NCBI RefSeq assembly: GCF_010499245.1
Contig: NZ_JAAGOW010000001.1
Location: forward strand, 2,852,001-2,916,000
Reading direction: 5' to 3'
DNA from: Variovorax sp. WS11
Lineage (GTDB): Bacteria; Pseudomonadota; Gammaproteobacteria; Burkholderiales; Burkholderiaceae_C
DNA: 64,000 nt
In this document: in pieces, positions 49,048 through 57,321 of the stretch
Position numbering within the stretch: the first letter of the stretch is position 1
Layout of the letters: each line of letters starts with the position of its first letter
Translations under genes and position numbers: made by a program
Notes under the pieces: model-generated
Seen by the model: the letters and a program-made list of their open reading frames with translations, nothing else
The model's database searches: none
Told to the model about the DNA's origin: nothing

Positions 49048-49968
49048 ATGACGGCCCAACGCAGCGCTCTCGAGGGAGGCCGCTGGCATTTCAACCACGG
49101 CCCGATCGACATCGTCGCCGAGGCGCATGGCAACGAGGTCGAGGTCGCGGTCGCCCACGAGCTCGCCTGGCGGCGCTTCGGCACCGTGCTCGACGAACTC
49201 GTGGGCGAGCTGCGCCTGCTGCGCCAGCCCGTGGGCGAGACCTGTGCGCTGCAGGGCCCGATCGCACGGCGCATGTGGCAGGCCTGTGCGCCTTTCCGTG
49301 CCGGCTTCATCACGCCGATGGCCGCGGTGGCGGGTGCCGTCGCGCAGGAACTCATTGCCTTCTACCAGCGCGAGGGCATCGAGCGCGCCTGGATCAACAA
49401 CGGTGGCGACATCGCGCTGCACCTCGCGCCGGGCCAGTCGGCGCGCGTCGGCCTGTTCGCCGACCTAGCGCGCTTCGACCTTCGCGAGCGCGGCCCGCTC
49501 ACGACCGACGGCCAGTTCGAGCTGCGCGCCGAGATGCCCGTGCGCGGCGTCGCCACCAGCGGCTGGCGCGGACGCAGCTTCTCGCTGGGCATTGCCGACA
49601 GCGTGACCGTGCTCGCCGCCACGGCGGCCGAGGCCGATGCGGCCGCCACGGTGATCGCCAACGCGGTGAACGTGGAAGACGCGGGCATCCATCGCCGCCC
49701 CGCCAGCGAATGCAAGGACGACAGCGACCTCGGCGACATCCCGGTGACGGTCGATGTCGAGACGCTCGCGCCCGCGCAGGTGCAGCGCGCACTGGAGGCG
49801 GGCGCCGCTCGCGCCATGGCCCTGCAGCGCTCGGGGCTGATCGGCTCCGCCATGCTGGTTTGCCAGGGGCAGTGGCGCCTCATGGAACCTTTAAGCTCGC
49901 CAGCGTCCGGCATTTCCGCGCTCGTGAATTCGCCGCAGGCCGCGGCAGTTGGTTCAGTATTTGCTTAA
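49048..49968 (+). CDS. UPF0280-family protein
   Basis: 306 residues, UPF0280 family, related in fold to ApbE-type FAD:protein FMN transferases. Typical segments: VGETCALQGPIARRMWQAC, RAGFITPMAAVAGAVAQELIAFY, RAWINNGGDIALHL and TSGWRGRSFSLGIADSVTVLAATAAEADAAATVIANAV. No signal peptide. It begins 11 bases after the reductase-like gene; the reading frame extends upstream but only inside that gene. The biochemical role is not known; it may modify or assemble the flavin/iron-sulfur reductase. Confidence 0.82.
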   Translation: MTAQRSALEGGRWHFNHGPIDIVAEAHGNEVEVAVAHELAWRRFGTVLDELVGELRLLRQPVGETCALQGPIARRMWQACAPFRAGFITPMAAVAGAVAQELIAFYQREGIERAWINNGGDIALHLAPGQSARVGLFADLARFDLRERGPLTTDGQFELRAEMPVRGVATSGWRGRSFSLGIADSVTVLAATAAEADAAATVIANAVNVEDAGIHRRPASECKDDSDLGDIPVTVDVETLAPAQVQRALEAGAARAMALQRSGLIGSAMLVCQGQWRLMEPLSSPASGISALVNSPQAAAVGSVFA

Positions 49969-49987
49969 TGAAAAGCAGGACCCTTCG

Positions 49988-50632
49988 ATGATCGATATAC
50001 GCCGTGTTTTCACCCAGGTCGAGACTATCCACCACGAGTTCGGCCCGCGCGCAGCGACACCGCTGGTGCGTGGCGCCATCGGCGCCGTGCTCTCCAATCC
50101 CTTCGCCGGCCGCTACGAGCCCGACATCTTGCCGATGATGAGCCTGCTCGATCCGGTGGGCCTCGACATGGCGCAGCGCCTGCATGCGGCAATGGATGTG
50201 CCGCTCGCGCGCATCGCGACCTACGGCAAGGGCGCGATCGTCGGCGCCGCCGGCGAGCTGGAGCATGGCGCGCTGTGGCATGTGCCGGGCGGCTATGCAA
50301 TGCGCGAGCTGCTGGGCTGGAAGGGCGATCGCGCGGCCTACACCGCAGGCACCGTGGACGAGAAGAAGACCGGGCAACCGGGCAATGCGCTCTCGATCGT
50401 GCCCTCGACGAAGAAGGTGGGGCCGCCCGGCGCGACGCTGGACGTGCCGCTCACCAACATCAACGCCAGCTACGTGCGCGGCCAGTTCGACGCCATCGAG
50501 GTGCGCGTACCCGGCGCGCCCGCGTCCGACGAGATCGTCTTCATCCTCGCCATGAGCACCGGCTACCGCGTACACGAGCGCGTGGGCGGTCTGCGCGCCG
50601 AGAACATCGCCAAGTGGGACGGACTGCGCTGA
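49988..50632 (+). CDS. DUF1185 (amino acid synthesis family) protein, first copy
   Basis: 214 residues, family named amino acid synthesis without firm biochemistry: NPFAGRYEPDILPMM, YGKGAIVGAAGELEHGALWH, STKKVGPPGATLDVPLTNINASYVRGQFDAIEVRVPG, DEIVFILAMSTGYRVHERVGG. The ATG at 49988 follows CAGGA; an upstream in-frame start is less likely. A paralogue is the next gene, so the two probably make a heteromer. Both follow UPF0280 in the plus-strand operon. Confidence 0.8.
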   Translation: MIDIRRVFTQVETIHHEFGPRAATPLVRGAIGAVLSNPFAGRYEPDILPMMSLLDPVGLDMAQRLHAAMDVPLARIATYGKGAIVGAAGELEHGALWHVPGGYAMRELLGWKGDRAAYTAGTVDEKKTGQPGNALSIVPSTKKVGPPGATLDVPLTNINASYVRGQFDAIEVRVPGAPASDEIVFILAMSTGYRVHERVGGLRAENIAKWDGLR

Positions 50633-50680
50633 AGCCCTGAAGCAGCAACGCCCTTCATTCAGAGACACAAGGAAAGAACC

Positions 50681-51265
50681 ATGAGCGCCAACATCCGCAA
50701 GCTCGTCGTGCAGCTCGACGAAACCCGCAAGGAAATGGGCAAGACCATCGAGCCGCCCACGCGCCGCGCCGTGGCCATCGCGGTCATCGAGAACCCTTAC
50801 GCCGGCCGCTACAGCGAATCGCTCGACGATCTGATCGCCATCGGCGAAGAGCTGGGCGCGCTGCTGGGCCAGAAGGCCGTCCAGGCGCTGGGCATCGAGC
50901 CCGGCCAGGCGCAGAGCTACGGCAAGGCCGCGATCGTCGGCGAATCCGGCGAGCTGGAGCACGCCGCTGCCATCCTGCATCCCAAGCTCGGCGCGCCGCT
51001 GCGCGTGGCGGTGGAGAAGGGCGCTGCGCTGGTGCCGTCGGCCAAGAAGCGCGGCACGCTGGGCACCGCCATCGACGTGCCCCTGGGCCACAAGGACGCG
51101 GCCTTCGTGCGCAGCCACTTCGACGCCGTGGAGGCGCGTGTGTCCGATGCACCGCGAGCCAACGAGATCGTCGTGGCCGTCGCCGTGACCGACAGCGGCC
51201 GCCCGCTGCCGCGCATCGGCGGGCTGCAGGTCTCCGAGATCAAGGGCGAAGACGGCCTTCGTTGA
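50681..51265 (+). CDS. DUF1185 (amino acid synthesis family) protein, second copy
   Basis: 194 residues, paralogous to 49988-50632: NPYAGRYSESLDDLIAIGEELG, YGKAAIVGESGELEHAAAILHPK, SAKKRGTLGTAIDVPLGHKDAAFVRSHFDAVEARV. It lacks the longer loop of the first copy after the GELEH segment. AAGGAAAG precedes the ATG. Exact reaction unknown; recurring pairs of such proteins beside ring-degradation genes suggest a step on an amide or cyclic intermediate (inference). Confidence 0.8.
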   Translation: MSANIRKLVVQLDETRKEMGKTIEPPTRRAVAIAVIENPYAGRYSESLDDLIAIGEELGALLGQKAVQALGIEPGQAQSYGKAAIVGESGELEHAAAILHPKLGAPLRVAVEKGAALVPSAKKRGTLGTAIDVPLGHKDAAFVRSHFDAVEARVSDAPRANEIVVAVAVTDSGRPLPRIGGLQVSEIKGEDGLR

Positions 51266-51317
51266 GCCGTCACGCCACCTTCCCGTTTTTTCACCGTTCG
51301 ACCCCAAGGAGCTTTCC

Positions 51318-52532
51318 ATGAACCCCCTGCGTCATGTCTTCAGTGCGGCCGCCGTCGCTTCGCTCGCTGCCACCGCACTCGTCCCCGCGCATGCGCAGGG
51401 CGTGATCAAGATCGGCGAGATCAACAGCTACAAGGCGCAGCCCGCCTTCCTCGAGCCCTACAAGAAAGGCATGGAGCTGGCGGTCGACGAGATCAACGCC
51501 GCGGGCGGCGTCAACGGCAAGAAGATCGAGCTCATCAGTCGCGACGACAACGCCAACCCCGGCGACGCGGTGCGCGTGGCCGAGGAGCTGGTCTCGCGCG
51601 AGAAGGTGGACCTGCTCGCCGGCACCTTCCTGTCGAACACCGGCCTGGCGGTCACCGACTTCGCCAAGCAGAAGAAGTTCTTCTTCCTGGCCGGCGAGCC
51701 GCTCACCGACAAGATCACCTGGCAGGGCGGCAACCAGTACACCTTCCGCCTGCGCCCCGGCACCTACATGCAGGCCGCGATGCTGGTGCCCGAGGCGGCC
51801 AAGCTCAAGAAGAAGCGCTGGGCCGTGGTCTACCCCAACTACGAGTACGGCCAGTCCGCGGTGGCGGCCTTCAAGAACCTGCTGAAGGCGGCGCAGCCCG
51901 ACGTGGAGTTCGTGGCCGAGCAGGCAACGCCGCTGGGCAAGGTCGACGCCGGCAGCGTGGTGCAGGCGCTGGCCGACGCCAAGCCCGATGCGATCTTCAA
52001 CGTGCTCTTCGGCGCCGACCTCTCGAAGTTCGTGCGCGAGGGCAACACGCGCGGCCTCTTCAAGGACCGCGAGGTGGTCAGCGTGCTCACCGGCGAGCCC
52101 GAGTACATGGACCCGCTGAAGGACGAGGCGCCCAACGGCTGGATCGTCACCGGCTACCCGTGGTACGGCATCACCACGCCCGAGCACAAGAAGTTCGAGC
52201 AGGCCTACCAGGCCAAGTTCAAGGACTACCCGCGCCTGGGCTCGGTGGTGGGCTACAGCATGATCAAGTCGGCCGCTGCCGGCATCGCCAAGGCCAAGAG
52301 CACCGACACCGACAAGCTGGTCGCCGCCTTCAAGGGCCTGCAGGTCGACACGCCCTTCGGGAAGATCACCTACCGCCCGGAAGACCACCAGTCGACCATG
52401 GGCGCCTATGTGGGCCGCACCAAGAACGAAGGCGGCAAGGGCGTGATGGTGAATTACGTGTACCTCGACGGCGCGGACGCCAAGTATCAGCCGCCGGTCG
52501 AAGAGCTGAAGAAGTCCCGCGCGAACGACTGA
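51318..52532 (+). CDS. branched-chain amino acid type ABC substrate-binding protein
   Basis: 404 residues, LivK/periplasmic binding protein type 1: signal peptide ending in VPAHA, then IKIGEINSYKAQPAFLEPYKKGMELAVDEINAAGGVNGKKIELISRDDNANPGDAVRVAEELV. AAGGAG precedes the ATG. With the fused permease and two ATPases downstream it makes a complete importer. Given the cluster, the ligand is probably nicotinate or a related heterocycle rather than leucine; this is inference. Confidence 0.9.
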   Translation: MNPLRHVFSAAAVASLAATALVPAHAQGVIKIGEINSYKAQPAFLEPYKKGMELAVDEINAAGGVNGKKIELISRDDNANPGDAVRVAEELVSREKVDLLAGTFLSNTGLAVTDFAKQKKFFFLAGEPLTDKITWQGGNQYTFRLRPGTYMQAAMLVPEAAKLKKKRWAVVYPNYEYGQSAVAAFKNLLKAAQPDVEFVAEQATPLGKVDAGSVVQALADAKPDAIFNVLFGADLSKFVREGNTRGLFKDREVVSVLTGEPEYMDPLKDEAPNGWIVTGYPWYGITTPEHKKFEQAYQAKFKDYPRLGSVVGYSMIKSAAAGIAKAKSTDTDKLVAAFKGLQVDTPFGKITYRPEDHQSTMGAYVGRTKNEGGKGVMVNYVYLDGADAKYQPPVEELKKSRAND

Positions 52533-52550
52533 GCCAGAGGCGGACGAGTC

Positions 52551-54467
52551 ATGAGTTTTTCAGGTTTCATCGTCCAGCTCCTCAACGGGCTGGCGAGCGC
52601 GTCCTCGCTGTTCCTCGTGGCGGCGGGGTTGTCGCTGATCTTCGGCGTCACGCGGATCGTGAATTTCGCGCATGGCTCGTTCTTCATGGTGGGCATCTAC
52701 GTCGCCTACACGCTGGTCGAGCGGCTGGGCACCGGCTTCGGCTTCTGGCCGGCGCTGGTGGTGGCGGCGCTGGCGGTGGGCGTGCTCGGCGCGTTGATCG
52801 AGGTGGTGCTGCTGCGCCGCATCTACAAGTCGCCCGAGCTGTTCCAGCTGCTCGCGACCTTCGCGCTGGTGCTGGTGATCAAGGACGCGGTGCTGTGGCT
52901 CTGGGGCCCCGACGAGCTGCTGGGGCCGCGTGCGCCGGGGCTTTCGGGCTCGGTCGCCATCCTCGGGCGACAGTTTCCGTCCTATGACCTGTTCCTGATC
53001 GTGGTCGGCCCGGTGGTGCTGGGCCTGGTGTGGATGCTGCTCACGCGCACCCGCTTCGGCACCCTGGTGCGCGCGGCCACGCAGGACCGCGAGATGGTCA
53101 GCGCGCTGGGGGTCAACCAGGCTTGGCTGTTCACGGCCGTGTTCGCGCTCGGTGCCATGCTCGCGGGCCTGGGCGGCGCGCTGCAGCTGCCGCGCGAGCC
53201 GGCCACGCTGGAGATGGACCTCAACACCATCGGCGCCGCCTTCGTGGTGGTGGTGGTGGGCGGCATGGGATCGATCCCCGGCGCCTACGCGGCCGCGCTG
53301 CTGATTGCCGAGATCAAGGCGATCTGCATCTGGCTGGGCGTGGTCGATGTCTTCGGCATCAGCGTGTCCTTCTCCAAGCTCACGCTGGTGGTGGACTTCC
53401 TGGTGATGGCGGTGGTGCTGGTGTGGCGCCCCTGGGGCCTCTTCGGCCGGCCGCAGGCGCCCAGCCGCTACGTGGGCATGCAGGAGGAGCCGCTGCGCCG
53501 CCCCAGCAAGACCTACCTGGTGGCCGCCGCCGTCTTCGGCCTGGTGCTGGCGGCGGTGCCCATCTTCACCGCCGACTCGCCCTACACCACCGTGCTGATG
53601 ATCGACCTGATGATCGCCGCGCTGTTCGCCACCAGCCTGCACTTCATCATGGGCCCGGCCGGCATGCATTCCTTCGGGCATGCCGCCTACTTCGGGCTCG
53701 GCGCGTACGGCGCCGCGCTGCTGGTGCGTGCAAGCGGCATGCCGATGGAGCTGGCGCTCGTCCTCGCGCCGCTGGTGGCGGCGGCCGGCGCCTTCGTCTA
53801 TGGCTGGTTCGCGGTGCGGCTGTCGGGCGTGTACCTTGCGATGCTGACGCTGGCTTTCGCGCAGATCACCTGGGCCATCACCTACCAGTGGGACACGTTC
53901 ACCGGCGGCAGCAACGGGCTCACCGGCGTGTGGCCGGCGGCCTGGCTCGCGGACAAGCGGGTGTACTACTGGCTCACGCTGGTGCTGGTGGCGCTGGGCG
54001 TGCTGTGGCTGCGGCGCGTGCTGTTCTCGCCCTTCGGCTATGCGCTGCGCGCGGGCCGCGATTCGGTGCTGCGCGCGGACGCGATCGGCATCGACGTCAA
54101 GCGCATGCAGTGGGCCGCCTTCGTGATGGCCGGCGCGGCAGCGGGGTTGGCGGGCGCGCTTTATGCCTTCTCCAAGGGCAGCATCTCACCGGAGTCGCTG
54201 AGCGTGGGCAAGTCGGTCGACGGGCTGGTGATGGTGCTGCTGGGCGGCATCCAGACGCTGGCGGGGCCGGTGGTGGGGGCCGTGACCTTCACCTGGCTGC
54301 ACGACACGGTGGCGCGCAATACCGACTACTGGCGGGCCATGCTGGGCGGGATCATCCTGCTGCTGGTGCTGCTGTTCCCGCAGGGGATCGCGGGGTTTGC
54401 GAAGCAGCTGTTCGACAGGCGGCGGCATTCGAAGGATCCGGCCGAACTCAAGGAAGCCAAGGCATGA
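52551..54467 (+). CDS. fused LivH-LivM permease
   Basis: 638 residues joining the two permeases of a Liv-type importer: the LivH part (about 1-290, SLFLVAAGLSLIFGVTRIVNFAHGSFFMVG, VVVVGGMGSIPGAYAAALLIAE) and the LivM part (about 320-620, LHFIMGPAGMHSFGHAAYFGLGAYGAALL, LTLAFAQITWAITYQWDTFTGGSNGLTG, VMVLLGGIQTLAGPVVGA). In most systems these are two genes. The stop overlaps the ATG of the first ATPase (ATGA). Confidence 0.92.
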   Translation: MSFSGFIVQLLNGLASASSLFLVAAGLSLIFGVTRIVNFAHGSFFMVGIYVAYTLVERLGTGFGFWPALVVAALAVGVLGALIEVVLLRRIYKSPELFQLLATFALVLVIKDAVLWLWGPDELLGPRAPGLSGSVAILGRQFPSYDLFLIVVGPVVLGLVWMLLTRTRFGTLVRAATQDREMVSALGVNQAWLFTAVFALGAMLAGLGGALQLPREPATLEMDLNTIGAAFVVVVVGGMGSIPGAYAAALLIAEIKAICIWLGVVDVFGISVSFSKLTLVVDFLVMAVVLVWRPWGLFGRPQAPSRYVGMQEEPLRRPSKTYLVAAAVFGLVLAAVPIFTADSPYTTVLMIDLMIAALFATSLHFIMGPAGMHSFGHAAYFGLGAYGAALLVRASGMPMELALVLAPLVAAAGAFVYGWFAVRLSGVYLAMLTLAFAQITWAITYQWDTFTGGSNGLTGVWPAAWLADKRVYYWLTLVLVALGVLWLRRVLFSPFGYALRAGRDSVLRADAIGIDVKRMQWAAFVMAGAAAGLAGALYAFSKGSISPESLSVGKSVDGLVMVLLGGIQTLAGPVVGAVTFTWLHDTVARNTDYWRAMLGGIILLLVLLFPQGIAGFAKQLFDRRRHSKDPAELKEAKA

Positions 54468-55270
54468 GCCTTCTCAAAGTCACAGAACTCGGCAAGTCCT
54501 TCGGCGGCGTCAAGGCCGTCGACGGCATCAGCTTCGACCTCGCTCCCGGCGAGCTGCTGGCGCTCATCGGCCCCAACGGCGCCGGCAAGTCCACCACCTT
54601 CAACATGGTCAACGGGCAGCTGAAGGCCGACCGCGGCTCGATCCTGCTCGACGGCGAGGAGCTCGTAGGCCGCAAGCCGCGCGAGATCTGGCGCATGGGC
54701 GTTGGCCGCACCTTCCAGATCGCCGAGACCTTCGCCTCGCTCACCGTGGTGGAGAACGTGCAGATGGCGCTGCTCTCGCACGACCACAAGCTCTTCGCAA
54801 CCTGGCGCCGCGCTGCCGACCACAAGCGCGACGAGGCGCTGGCCCTGCTCGACCAGGTCGGCATGAAGGCCCAGGCCGACCGGCCCTGCAGCGTGCTCGC
54901 CTACGGCGACGTCAAGCGCGTCGAGCTCGCGATCGCGATGGCCAACTCGCCCAAGCTGCTGCTGATGGACGAGCCCACCGCCGGCATGGCACCCAAGGAG
55001 CGCAACTCATTGATGGCGCTCACCAAGCAGCTGGTGATCGACCGCGGCATGGCTGTGCTGTTCACCGAGCACAGCATGGATGTGGTCTTCGCTTATGCCG
55101 ATCGCATGATCGTGCTGGCGCGCGGTCGCCTCATCGCACAGGGCAAGCCGCTGGAGATCCGCGACCATCCCAAGGTGCAGGAGGTCTATTTCGGCAGCGG
55201 CAAGACCTTCGAGAAGATCGCGGAGAAGGCGGCCGCGGTGAATGCCGCCGTGGCGGGAGAAATTGCATGA
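54464..55270 (+). CDS. LivG-type ABC ATPase
   Basis: 268 residues with Walker A GPNGAGKST, the extended LivG region (GVGRTFQIAETFASLTVVENVQMALLSH), a signature region read as LAYGDVKRVELAIAMA (degenerate, with AYGD where LSGGQ is usual, common in LivG), Walker B LLLMDEPTAGMAP and VLFTEHSMDVVFAYADR. ATPase subunit of the cluster's importer with the LivF-type protein at 55329. Confidence 0.9.
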   Translation: MSLLKVTELGKSFGGVKAVDGISFDLAPGELLALIGPNGAGKSTTFNMVNGQLKADRGSILLDGEELVGRKPREIWRMGVGRTFQIAETFASLTVVENVQMALLSHDHKLFATWRRAADHKRDEALALLDQVGMKAQADRPCSVLAYGDVKRVELAIAMANSPKLLLMDEPTAGMAPKERNSLMALTKQLVIDRGMAVLFTEHSMDVVFAYADRMIVLARGRLIAQGKPLEIRDHPKVQEVYFGSGKTFEKIAEKAAAVNAAVAGEIA

Positions 55271-55332
55271 GCACTGCCCGGCCGTCCGAAGGGGCTCGCA
55301 CCGCAGCCAAAGGCGAAGGTATTTTCCAATGA
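55267..55332 (+). CDS. 21-codon bridging open frame
   Basis: A short frame that starts with the ATG overlapping the LivG stop (ATGA at 55267-55270) and ends with a TGA overlapping the LivF start (ATGA at 55329-55332). It reads MSTARPSEGART... to a stop. It has no ribosome-binding site of its own. It may simply carry ribosomes from one ATPase gene to the next; whether a peptide accumulates is unknown. Confidence 0.35.
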   Translation: MSTARPSEGARTAAKGEGIFQ

Positions 55333-56063
55333 GCACCCACGAAACACTGCTCGAGGCCAAGTCCCTGTGCGCCTGGTACGGCGCCGCCCAGATCCTCTAC
55401 GACGTCGACCTCGAAGTCCGCCGCGGCGAGGTGGTCGCGCTCATGGGCCGCAACGGCGCCGGCAAGTCCACCACGCTCAAGGCGCTGATCGGCATGCTGT
55501 CCAAGCGCCGCGGCGCGGTGCGCTTCCTGGGCCACGACATCTCCAAGTGCGAGCCGCACCACGCCGCCAAGCTGGGCCTGGGCTTCGTGCCCGAAGACCG
55601 GCGTGTGTTCACCGACCTCACGGTGATGGAGAACCTCGAGGTCGGCAAGCAGCCCGCGCGCCGCTGGTCCGACGGCAGCGACGCGCCGCTATGGACGCCC
55701 GAGCGCCTGTTCAAGCTCTTCCCCAACCTCGGCGAGATGCCGCAGCGCCCGGGCGGGCGCATGAGCGGCGGCGAGCAGCAGATGCTGACGGTGGCGCGCA
55801 CGCTGATGGGCAACCCCTACCTCGTGCTGCTGGACGAGCCCTCCGAGGGCGTGGCGCCAGTGATCGTCGAGCAGATGGCCAACATGATCCTCGAGCTCAA
55901 GGCGCAGGGCGTGAGCATCCTGCTGTCGGAGCAGAACATGCACTTCGCCGAGCTGGTCTCCGACCGCGCCTACGTGCTGGAGAAGGGGCAGATCCGCTAC
56001 CAGGCCTCGATGGCCGATCTGGCGACCAACGAGGAAGTACGGCGGGCCTACCTGTCCGTCTGA
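55329..56063 (+). CDS. LivF-type ABC ATPase
   Basis: 244 residues: Walker A GRNGAGKST, LGFVPEDRRVFTDLTVMENL, signature MSGGEQQMLTVARTLM, Walker B LVLLDEPSEGVAP and LLSEQNMHFAELVSDRAYVLEKGQI. Second ATPase of the Liv-type importer. Its ATG overlaps the stop of a 21-codon frame that begins at the LivG stop. Confidence 0.92.
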   Translation: MSTHETLLEAKSLCAWYGAAQILYDVDLEVRRGEVVALMGRNGAGKSTTLKALIGMLSKRRGAVRFLGHDISKCEPHHAAKLGLGFVPEDRRVFTDLTVMENLEVGKQPARRWSDGSDAPLWTPERLFKLFPNLGEMPQRPGGRMSGGEQQMLTVARTLMGNPYLVLLDEPSEGVAPVIVEQMANMILELKAQGVSILLSEQNMHFAELVSDRAYVLEKGQIRYQASMADLATNEEVRRAYLSV

Positions 56064-56098
56064 TCACGGCTTTCATCAACCCGAGGAGCGAACACACC

Positions 56099-56824
56099 AT
56101 GCACAACACGCACCGCAGAATCTTTCTCCAGTCCGCCGCCGCACTGGGCCTGGCCGGGCTTTCGGCGCCGCTGTTCGCGGCAGCGAAGATCAAGCCCTCC
56201 GACAAGTCGGCGCTGATCGTGGTCGATGTGCAGAACTGCTTCGTCGACGGCGGCACACTGCCGGTCAAGGGCGGCGCCGACGTGGTGCCGGTGATCAACA
56301 AGCTCTCCACTGCGTTCGAGAACATCGTGCTCACTCAGGACTGGCACACCCAGGGCCACGCCTCCTTCGCGAGCGCGCATCCGGGGCAGAAGCCCTTCAG
56401 CAGCATCAAGCTCGGCTACGGCAACCAGGTGCTGTGGCCCGACCACTGCGTGCAGGGCACGGAAGACGCCGCGCTGCACAAGGACCTGAAGCTGCCCAGC
56501 GCGCAACTGATCATCCGCAAGGGCTACCACAAGGGCGTCGACAGCTACTCGGCTTTCGAGGAGGCCGATCGCAAGACCCCCACCGGCCTGGCGGGCTATC
56601 TCAAGGCGCGCGGCATCAAGACCGTGTTCGTGACCGGCCTGGCCACCGACTTCTGCGTGGCCTGGACCGCGCTCGATGCGCGCAAGGCCGGCTTCGAGGC
56701 CTATGTGGTCGAGGACGCGACGCGCGCCATCGACCTGAACGGCTCGCTCGCCAAGGCCTGGAAGGAGATGCAGACCAAGGGCGTCAAGCGCATCCAGTCG
56801 ACCGATATCGAGATGAGCGCCTGA
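56099..56824 (+). CDS. exported nicotinamidase-like isochorismatase family protein
   Basis: 241 residues. A twin-arginine export signal at the N-terminus (HRRIFLQSAAALGLAGLSAPLFA) precedes an isochorismatase-type domain. Catalytic Asp in LIVVDVQNCFVDGG, metal-site DWHTQGHASF, VLWPDHCVQGTED and the catalytic Cys in GLATDFCVAWTALDA fit nicotinamidase (PncA). It would hydrolyse nicotinamide to nicotinate and ammonia, and if exported would do so in the periplasm. GAGGAG precedes the ATG. It lies directly before the hydroxylase genes. Confidence 0.83.
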   Translation: MHNTHRRIFLQSAAALGLAGLSAPLFAAAKIKPSDKSALIVVDVQNCFVDGGTLPVKGGADVVPVINKLSTAFENIVLTQDWHTQGHASFASAHPGQKPFSSIKLGYGNQVLWPDHCVQGTEDAALHKDLKLPSAQLIIRKGYHKGVDSYSAFEEADRKTPTGLAGYLKARGIKTVFVTGLATDFCVAWTALDARKAGFEAYVVEDATRAIDLNGSLAKAWKEMQTKGVKRIQSTDIEMSA

Positions 56825-56841
56825 GGAGGCCCGCGCGCGCA

Positions 56842-57321
56842 ATGCAGGAACTCGCACTGAAGGTCAACGGACGCGAGGTCGCGCTGTCGGTGCCCGAGGC
56901 GGCCTCGCTGCTGCACGTGCTGCGCAACGACCTCGCGCTCAATGGCCCCAAGTACGGCTGCGGGCTGGGCCAATGCGGTGCCTGCACGGTGTGGGTCGAT
57001 GGCGTGGCGGCGCGCGCCTGCGTGATCCCGGCGCATGGCGTGGCCGGCCGCGCCATCACCACGCTGGAAGGGCTCGGCTCGCGCGAGAAATGGCATCCCG
57101 TGCAGCAGGCCTTCGAGGATGCCCAGGCCGCGCAGTGCGGCTACTGCCTCAACGGCATGGTGATGCAGGCCGCCGCGCTGCTGGCGCGCGACCCGCACCC
57201 CGGCGACGAGCGCATCCGCGCCGAGCTCTCGGGCAACTTGTGCCGTTGCGGCACGCATGTGGAGATCCTGGCCGCGGTGCAGGCGGCCGCAAGGCGCCTG
57301 GCGAAGGGCCAGCCGACGTGA
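56842..57321 (+). CDS. 2Fe-2S subunit of a molybdenum hydroxylase (NicA-like)
   Basis: 159 residues with two 2Fe-2S motifs: plant-type YGCGLGQCGACTVWVDG and the C-terminal QCGYCLNGMVM ... GNLCRCGTH. Such small subunits pass electrons between the molybdenum subunit and a cytochrome c in NicAB/IorAB-type hydroxylases. Its stop overlaps the GTG start of the large subunit (57318-57321). In this cluster it probably belongs to nicotinate hydroxylase (nicotinate to 6-hydroxynicotinate). Confidence 0.9.
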   Translation: MQELALKVNGREVALSVPEAASLLHVLRNDLALNGPKYGCGLGQCGACTVWVDGVAARACVIPAHGVAGRAITTLEGLGSREKWHPVQQAFEDAQAAQCGYCLNGMVMQAAALLARDPHPGDERIRAELSGNLCRCGTHVEILAAVQAAARRLAKGQPT

